Shown: one piece after another, positions 6,450 through 10,396 of the stretch | Layout of the letters: the number at the start of each line of letters is the position of its first letter | Position numbering within the stretch: the stretch's first letter is position 1 | DNA from: Planctomycetota bacterium | GTDB taxonomy: Bacteria > Planctomycetota > Phycisphaerae > UBA1845 > PWPN01 | Reading direction: 5' to 3' | Assembly: GCA_016209665.1 (NCBI GenBank) | Contig: JACQVT010000726.1 | Coordinates: forward strand, 1-10,396 | DNA: 10,396 nt | Made by a program: the position numbers and the translations under genes | The notes under the pieces: generated by a model | Databases searched by the model: none | What the model was told of the DNA's origin: nothing | The model's input: only the letters and a program-made list of their open reading frames with translations

Positions 6450-9248
6450 TCAGTCCTCCGTGGCTCTTGTTATATCCAATCGAACCAGGTCGAGCAATTC
6501 GCCGTCGCTCATCTCCGTCACCAGCTTCGGCACGCCCTCGTCGAGGATCTCCCCGGCCAGCGTCGTCTTGTCCCGGATGAGGGCGTCGATCTTCTCTTCG
6601 ATCGTGCCCTGGCAGACAAACTTGTGAACCATGACGTTCCGGGTCTGGCCGATGCGGAACGCCCGGTCGGTAGCCTGGTTCTCCACGGCGGGGTTCCACC
6701 AGCGGTCGAAGTGGATCACATGGGTGGCGGCGGTGAGGTTCAGGCCCGTCCCGCCGGCCTTGAGCGACAGAACCATGAACGGCGGGCCGCTTTCGCGCTG
6801 GAACTCATCCACGATCTGTTTGCGTTTGCCGACGGCGGTTCCGCCGTGCAGCATCAGGCCCGCGCGGCCGAAGACCGTTTCCATGAAGCTCGCCAGGGGC
6901 GCCGTTATCTCGCGAAACTGCGAGAACACCAGCACCTTCTCCTGGCGGTCGGCGATCTGGTCGCACAACTCCCGGAGCCGGTGGAACTTACCGCTGTCGT
7001 CGGATGAGTATCCGCCGGATCCGAGCCACTGGTCGGGGTGGTTGCAGATCTGCTTGAACCGCATGATGAACGTCAGGATGAGACCGCGGCGGGCGATACC
7101 GTCCTGCTGCTCGCGGAGGGCCTCGCCGAGCGCTCGAACGGAGTCCTCGTACAGGACCGCCTGCTTCTTGCTCAAATGGCAGAAGGCCTGCAACTCCACC
7201 TTGTCCGGCAAATCGGCGATGATTGACTTATCCGTCTTCATCCGCCGCAGGATGTACGGACCCACCAGTCTGCGGAGTGGGCCGTACTGGTCCTTTGGCC
7301 GTTGCTCCAGACGGTTGACGAATCCGCCGAAGGTCTTGACCGCCCCGAGCAACCCCGGGCACAGGAAATCGAAGATCGACCATAGATCGGTCAGCCGGTT
7401 CTCCACCGGTGTGCCGGTCAAAACGATCCTCGCGCCGGCCTTCAGTTGCTTGACCGCCCGGGTCTGGCGGGCGGTGGGGTTCTTGATTGCTTGGGCCTCA
7501 TCGAGCACCGCCAAGGACCAGTCGAACGTCCCAAGCCATTCGAGCCGCGTCAGCATCGAGTAGGTCGTCAGGACCGCGTCAGTGGCAGCCAAGATCCGCT
7601 CGGGGTTTTCGCTCGCCGCCTTGAGATCATCCGCCTTGGTTTGCGATGGATGGGCGAACAGGCATCGCAACGACGGGGCAAACCGTTCGATTTCCGCCTT
7701 CCAGTTGGCCAGCAGGGATGCCGGAACGACCAGCAGGGCCGGACGGGGGGAGGGGGTGGGACCCCGGCATTCGCGGAGATCCGTGGCCGCAACCGCGTGG
7801 GACCGTTGGTCCTTCATCATCAACAGGAGCGACAGCACCTGAATGGTCTTGCCCAGCCCCATGTCGTCCGCCAGACACGCTCCCAGACCCAGCCGCGTCA
7901 GCAGCCACAACCACTTCACGCCCTCCTTCTGATACGGCCGCAACGTTGCCCGCAGCTCCGACGGCGGCACGGCGGCCTCGATGCAGTCCGGCTGCCGGAT
8001 CTGTCGCAGGCTCTCTTCCAGCCACGCGCCGGCCCGAACCTCCGACCACGCAGCGGTGTGCTCGTCGAACAAGTCCGTCTCGCCGGTGTCAATGGGTGCC
8101 CCCGCGAGCAGCCGCATCCCTTGAAGAAAGGACACGCCGTCGCCGCCGACTTGCTTCTCGACGCGCTTCCAGTGCTTCAACGCCTCTTGCAGCTTCTCCC
8201 GATCGACCTCGACCCAGCGGCCTTTCAGGAACGCCAGCCCGTCCGATCCTTCCAGGATGCTGCGCCACTCTTCCGGGGTGAGCGTCTCGCCGTCGAGGCT
8301 CAGTTGCACCTTGAAGTCCAGCATGGCGTCGGCGCCGAATTGCGACGGGCGCGTCCTGCCGACGGTGACACCCACCCGCACCCGGGGCCCCCGCCGCGCC
8401 CACCAGTTCGGCACGCGTACCAACACGCCGCTTTCTTCCAACGCCGGCGTGTCGCGCAGGAGCCGGTGGGCCTCGTTGGGGGTCCAGGCCAACGGACGAA
8501 ACACGTTGCCCGTGTCCACCAGTTCCTTGACCCAGGCGCACCGCTCCGCGGCCCGTTGCACCGGTGTCAGGAGGTTGACGAGCATTTTCCTGTTCCTGGC
8601 ACCGGCATACTCCTCCAGGGCCCTGCCCAGCGGCTGATACTGCACGCGTCCGCCCTCGAGCAGCTTGGGGGCGTAGGTGGCCAGGAAGGCGAATGGACAT
8701 TCCGGGTCGCGCTTGTTCTCCGCCAGATGAAAACAGACTCGGCCGACACGGTGCCACTGCGGGCTCCGTTGATGCAGCCATTCACCCAATCCGCCCGGTT
8801 GGGCGGCGATCTCGCGGCGTACCACGCCGTCCAGTTCCTCCCAGATCGCGGCCAGCGTCTCGGCCCGCAGGTATTCACCCCCCCGCATCGGCGGCGCGGC
8901 GGCCGCCATCTCCGCCAGCTCCTCGCTCGGCGCGGACAGCGGCTCTGCGATATCCCCGGAGGGTTCGGGGACGTGGCACAGCTCCATGAGGTAGCGCTCG
9001 CCCAGACCGCGCCAGAAAAGAAAGACGGGGGGCAGATTGGCCTTGCCCGGAAGGATCGCCAAACGGAGCAGAAGTTCGCTGCATCCCTTCCGCAGCGCGT
9101 TGCGAAGTGAATCGCCCACCGTCTCCGGCAGGACCGCGGACTCGGGCTCGACCCCGTCGGCGCCGGTGCCCTCCACCAGGGCCAGATGTCCGCTCGGTGT
9201 CAGTGCCAAATCGAGCAACGATCCGCCTCTTTCGTGCCTTGTGACCAC
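6450..9248 (-). CDS. SNF2-family DEAD/DEAH-box helicase (bacterial HelZ/YwqA type)
   Basis: This 932-residue Swi2/Snf2 ATPase is expected to translocate along double-stranded DNA using ATP. The N-terminal 400 residues include the bacterial SNF2-associated domain (about 250-385; ARRGPRVRVGV, LDFKVQLSLDGE from 310, LKGRWVEVD). The ATPase core is complete: RPYQ at 437-440, Walker A DDMGLGKT at 461-468, DEAQ at 583-586 (motif II), LTGTPVENRL from 610 (motif III), VLVFSQF (motif IV), LKAGGTGLNL (motif V) and ATDRAFRIGQ at 859-868 (motif VI, arginine fingers). The given start is GTG; AAGGG is only 2-3 nt before it, so a start a few codons inside, such as the TTG in GGSLL after AGAGGCGGA, is possible. 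It is the first gene of a two-gene operon with the SWIM protein. A weak TTGCCC-N18-TAGACT lies upstream at about 9267-9296. B. subtilis YwqA and mycobacterial HelZ are the closest types I recognise. Confidence 0.94.
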   Translation of the reverse strand: MVTRHERGGSLLDLALTPSGHLALVEGTGADGVEPESAVLPETVGDSLRNALRKGCSELLLRLAILPGKANLPPVFLFWRGLGERYLMELCHVPEPSGDIAEPLSAPSEELAEMAAAAPPMRGGEYLRAETLAAIWEELDGVVRREIAAQPGGLGEWLHQRSPQWHRVGRVCFHLAENKRDPECPFAFLATYAPKLLEGGRVQYQPLGRALEEYAGARNRKMLVNLLTPVQRAAERCAWVKELVDTGNVFRPLAWTPNEAHRLLRDTPALEESGVLVRVPNWWARRGPRVRVGVTVGRTRPSQFGADAMLDFKVQLSLDGETLTPEEWRSILEGSDGLAFLKGRWVEVDREKLQEALKHWKRVEKQVGGDGVSFLQGMRLLAGAPIDTGETDLFDEHTAAWSEVRAGAWLEESLRQIRQPDCIEAAVPPSELRATLRPYQKEGVKWLWLLTRLGLGACLADDMGLGKTIQVLSLLLMMKDQRSHAVAATDLRECRGPTPSPRPALLVVPASLLANWKAEIERFAPSLRCLFAHPSQTKADDLKAASENPERILAATDAVLTTYSMLTRLEWLGTFDWSLAVLDEAQAIKNPTARQTRAVKQLKAGARIVLTGTPVENRLTDLWSIFDFLCPGLLGAVKTFGGFVNRLEQRPKDQYGPLRRLVGPYILRRMKTDKSIIADLPDKVELQAFCHLSKKQAVLYEDSVRALGEALREQQDGIARRGLILTFIMRFKQICNHPDQWLGSGGYSSDDSGKFHRLRELCDQIADRQEKVLVFSQFREITAPLASFMETVFGRAGLMLHGGTAVGKRKQIVDEFQRESGPPFMVLSLKAGGTGLNLTAATHVIHFDRWWNPAVENQATDRAFRIGQTRNVMVHKFVCQGTIEEKIDALIRDKTTLAGEILDEGVPKLVTEMSDGELLDLVRLDITRATED
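6469..6497 (-). promoter_or_regulatory. Promoter-like element inside the 3' end of the SNF2 gene
   Basis: On the minus strand TTGCTC (6497-6492), a 17-nt spacer and TATAAC (6474-6469) lie 23 nt or more upstream of the SWIM start codon. It could give extra transcription of the SWIM gene. The same arrangement recurs at 10188-10216 in front of the nucleotidyltransferase gene. Because it lies in coding sequence it may be chance. Confidence 0.3.
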
Positions 9249-9327
9249 AACCCTTGTTCGGGGGAGAGTCTAACCAGGCGCTGTGACCGCGGGCAATCTG
9301 GAAGCGTGGATCATTCCGCCGGCGGCT

Positions 9328-9458
9328 TTTCGAGCGGCGGTCAGGGGATGCTGATCAGGCGGTTCCAGACGCGGGGGCCTTGGCGCTCGTTGAAATGGAC
9401 GCGGACGCGGTGGCCGGCGAGGCCGGCGGCCTGGACGAGGGAGAACTCCTTGGTCACG
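9328..9458. repeat. Direct repeat, copy 1 (about 131 bp)
   Basis: This stretch matches 10266-10396 at an offset of 938 bases. Over 9341-9458 only one base differs (C at 9351 against G at 10289), that is 117/118 identical. The 13 bases to the left, from TTTCG, match except at two positions, and similarity ends near 9328. The right boundary of the repeat cannot be set because copy 2 runs into the end of the window. The two copies flank the DUF6932/coiled-coil gene pair. Confidence 0.95.
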
Positions 9459-9472
9459 CTCTGGCCGGGCAT
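9341..9472 (-). pseudogene. Detached C-terminal fragment of 'gene X' (copy 1 of the repeated 3' end)
   Basis: On the minus strand an open stretch runs from ATG 9472 (MPGQSVTKEFSL) to TGA at 9341 and gives 43 residues ending VWNRLISIP. From VTKEF on, the peptide is identical to the end of the gene that enters from the right edge except for one residue (S for T). This fits a duplicated 3' end rather than a gene of its own; I see no SD before the ATG. The same frame continues upstream (QVRLRSPQR) to the TAA of the coiled-coil gene. I do not recognise the family. A real 43-residue protein cannot be ruled out. Confidence 0.6.
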
Positions 9473-9499
9473 GCGTTGCGGGGACCGCAGCCGAACCTG

Positions 9500-9697
9500 T
9501 TACCGCACGGGTTGACGGGCCTCGTAGCGGGCGATTTCCTCCTTGAGTTGATTGATCAGGCGCCTCAGGGAGCGCATGGTTACTTCCCGCAGGTAAGCGT
9601 CCTCGGACGCGTCGCTGCGAGTCGCCTCATACTCCTCCTCCAGCAGGCGAAGCTTCGCTCGCGTGTTCGCCAACTCACGATCGCTCTGCAGATTCAC
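9500..9697 (-). CDS. Small coiled-coil protein, second gene of the nucleotidyltransferase cassette
   Basis: This 65-residue protein is almost entirely helical and charged (TRAKLRLLEEEYEA, then MRSLRRLINQLKEEIARYEAR), with heptad-like leucine/isoleucine spacing in both halves; it looks like a short coiled-coil hairpin. There is no transmembrane segment or cysteine. Translation starts at GTG 9697, with GGAG 8 nt upstream inside the preceding gene, and the GTG overlaps that gene's TGA by 4 nt (GTGA), so the two are coupled. I recall similar 'TR.KL.LLE..Y' plus 'SL.R.INQLKEEIAR.EA' small proteins beside nucleotidyltransferase-like or toxin-type genes. A role as the antitoxin or binding partner of the upstream protein is an inference. 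It ends in TAA, after which the frame stays open into the repeat. Confidence 0.75.
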   Translation of the reverse strand: MNLQSDRELANTRAKLRLLEEEYEATRSDASEDAYLREVTMRSLRRLINQLKEEIARYEARQPVR

Positions 9698-10095
9698 AGA
9701 ATCAACTCCACCATGCCCTTGGGAACATGGAAGCGGTCCGTTGCGAAGAACTCTCGCACCAGCCTCTTGAAACCATGCTGCCGGACAACACTGATCTCCA
9801 AGAACGGGAGGCCGGCCAACAACTCATCGGCCGCCGTCGAGTCGTTCGGATAGCCGCGCCCGACCAGCAGCACGCAATCCACATCGTTCGGCTCGATTAT
9901 ATCCGTAACGAAACTGCCATTCAACACGATACGCTGAACGCCCGCACGGACGGCCAGGTCGACCATCCATCGCACGGATTCCATCTGCACGCGGCGCAGT
10001 TCGGATTGGCGTCCGAAGCGGTCTTCAACCTCCGCGAGGGTCGCAGCATGGATGCCCGCTGGAAGGCAACCGGAATCATCGAAGGGCGGGATCAT
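9694..10095 (-). CDS. DUF6932-like nucleotidyltransferase-fold protein
   Basis: This 133-residue protein has the minimal nucleotidyltransferase signature: G60-S61 (IVLNGSFVTD) followed by D71-V-D73 (EPNDVDCVLL), the hG[GS]...DxD pattern of the pol-beta superfamily in which the two Asp bind metal; Glu100 (FLEISVV) may be a third acidic residue. The opening MIPPFDDSGCLPAGIHAATLA is characteristic of the family I know as DUF6932. In related minimal nucleotidyltransferases (MNT of MNT-HEPN pairs, AbiEii-type toxins) the activity is AMP or nucleotide transfer to a protein or tRNA; whether that applies here is unknown. GAGGAG lies 11 nt before the ATG. It forms a coupled pair with the coiled-coil gene. 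The region is visibly richer in A+T than the flanking genes (two sampled 60-nt lines are 57-58% GC), and direct repeats enclose it; both fit later acquisition. Confidence 0.82.
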   Translation of the reverse strand: MIPPFDDSGCLPAGIHAATLAEVEDRFGRQSELRRVQMESVRWMVDLAVRAGVQRIVLNGSFVTDIIEPNDVDCVLLVGRGYPNDSTAADELLAGLPFLEISVVRQHGFKRLVREFFATDRFHVPKGMVELIL

Positions 10096-10133
10096 TCGAT
10101 TGCGGTCTCCTCATCCGGAAGCCCTGAGGCGCG

Positions 10134-10147
10134 GCCGCCGAAGCGGC
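10134..10147. other. Small UUCG hairpin in the leader of the nucleotidyltransferase gene
   Basis: On the minus strand GCCGC-TTCG-GCGGC forms a 5-bp G/C stem closed by the very stable C(UUCG)G tetraloop. It lies about 40 nt before the ATG at 10095, within the leader predicted from the promoter at 10188-10216. It could affect mRNA stability or translation; it is short enough to be incidental. Confidence 0.35.
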
Positions 10148-10168
10148 GTCTCGGCGACGCGGTACAAC

Positions 10169-10217
10169 TCACTCCTCGGCAGCTCGCGTTATATCCCATC
10201 GAATCGGATGGGGCAAT
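10169..10217 (-). pseudogene. Apparent relic of an SNF2 gene 3' end
   Basis: Read on the minus strand, these 49 nt match the last 49 nt of the SNF2 gene (6498-6450) at 37 positions without a gap, and both end in TGA. The translated ends are RWDITRAAEE-stop here and RLDITRATED-stop in the intact gene. Similarity stops beyond the stop codon, and I could not follow it further upstream. The most likely reading is a remnant of a second SNF2 copy, otherwise deleted. The alternative is that both sites share a promoter-like TTGCnC-N17-TATAAC and resemble each other for that reason. Confidence 0.45.
10188..10216 (-). promoter_or_regulatory. Candidate promoter of the nucleotidyltransferase/coiled-coil pair
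   Basis: On the minus strand TTGCCC (10216-10211), a 17-nt spacer and TATAAC (10193-10188) lie about 95 nt upstream of the ATG at 10095. The -10 matches the E. coli consensus at five of six positions and the -35 at four. It lies inside the SNF2-like relic, so the cassette may be using a promoter captured from the end of an old SNF2 gene. Confidence 0.4.
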
Positions 10218-10265
10218 GACGCGTCCGGTTCCAATCGGGACGAACGAGTCGGCCAACGGACGAGC

Positions 10266-10396
10266 TTTCGGGTGGCGGTCAGGGGATGGTGATCAGGCGG
10301 TTCCAGACGCGGGGGCCTTGGCGCTCGTTGAAATGGACGCGGACGCGGTGGCCGGCGAGGCCGGCGGCCTGGACGAGGGAGAACTCCTTGGTCACG
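10266..10396. repeat. Direct repeat, copy 2 (runs off the window)
   Basis: This is the second copy of the repeat at 9328-9458, near-identical to the last base of the window. It is the 3' end of a minus-strand gene whose body lies to the right, so this copy is probably the original and copy 1 the duplicate. Confidence 0.95.
10279..10396 (-). CDS. C-terminal end of unknown 'gene X' (5' part outside window)
   Basis: On the minus strand, the frame entering at the right edge gives 38 residues starting VTKEFSLVQAAGLAGHRV and ending VWNRLITIP before TGA 10281-10279. Repeated basic residues and a hydrophobic-polar alternation (HRVRVHFNE) suggest beta strands. I do not recognise the family. The near-perfect conservation of this tail in the detached copy at 9341-9458 shows either a recent duplication or selection on this segment. 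It would be transcribed toward the nucleotidyltransferase cassette and the SNF2 operon. Confidence 0.6.
   Translation of the reverse strand, partial: VTKEFSLVQAAGLAGHRVRVHFNERQGPRVWNRLITIP

Noticed and set aside
5475..9110. Long plus-strand open frames (510 and 554 codons) across the SWIM and SNF2 genes
   Set aside because: They lie antisense to genes with complete, recognisable motifs; their translations are rich in Arg, His, Gln and Pro with no domain, as expected of shadow frames in GC-rich DNA.
9380..9853. Plus-strand frame of 157 codons across the repeat and cassette
   Set aside because: It is antisense to the coupled nucleotidyltransferase and coiled-coil genes and part of a repeat; no domain is visible.
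9328..10396. Insertion sequence or CRISPR array as the explanation of the repeats
   Set aside because: There are only two copies 938 bases apart, no terminal inverted repeats, no transposase and no regular spacers.

Overview
The window is GC-rich bacterial DNA with mixed gene orientation. It most resembles a planctomycete (Planctomycetota) or a related environmental bacterium. This is an inference from three things: the secreted parallel beta-helix protein, the intergenic palindrome whose complement reads as the 'TGFQPV'-type peptide I associate with planctomycete genomes, and the SNF2/SWIM pair. There is no rRNA or marker gene to confirm it.

Layout, left to right. (1) 2-109 (+) is the tail of a Bcp-type peroxiredoxin. 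(2) 219-2291 (+) is a single-chain 2-oxoacid dehydrogenase E1 with alpha and beta domains fused; no E2 or E3 gene is in view. (3) 2292-2431 is a short convergent spacer holding two back-to-back palindromes. (4) 2432-2773 (-) is the Clp adaptor ClpS, with a good SD and a promoter-like TTGGAA-N18-TATAAT upstream. (5) 3096-5339 (+) is a large exported protein with a right-handed beta-helix, an Ig-like module and a metzincin-type HExxHxxGxxH zinc site. (6) 5340-5555 is a convergent spacer with a strong 17-bp hairpin. (7) 9248-5556 (-) is a translationally coupled operon of an SNF2 helicase and a SWIM zinc-finger protein. (8) 9328-10396 is a composite region. A two-gene cassette, a DUF6932-like nucleotidyltransferase fold protein plus a 65-residue coiled-coil protein overlapping by 4 nt, lies between two direct repeats of about 130 bp.

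The right-hand end is the most interesting part. The direct repeats are 117/118 identical over the shared segment that is open in one frame. Each encodes the same C-terminal peptide ending WNRLI[S/T]IP-stop, so they are two copies of the 3' end of one gene. That gene evidently enters from beyond the right edge. A 49-nt stretch upstream of the nucleotidyltransferase (10169-10217) also matches the last codons of the SNF2 gene at 37/49 positions, stop codon included. Together these suggest an old duplication of a 'gene X 3' end - SNF2' segment, with the first SNF2 copy deleted and the two-gene cassette now in its place; site-specific insertion at the 3' end of gene X is the alternative. The cassette is visibly less GC-rich than its neighbours and looks like a toxin-antitoxin or defence-type module, but its function cannot be proven from sequence.
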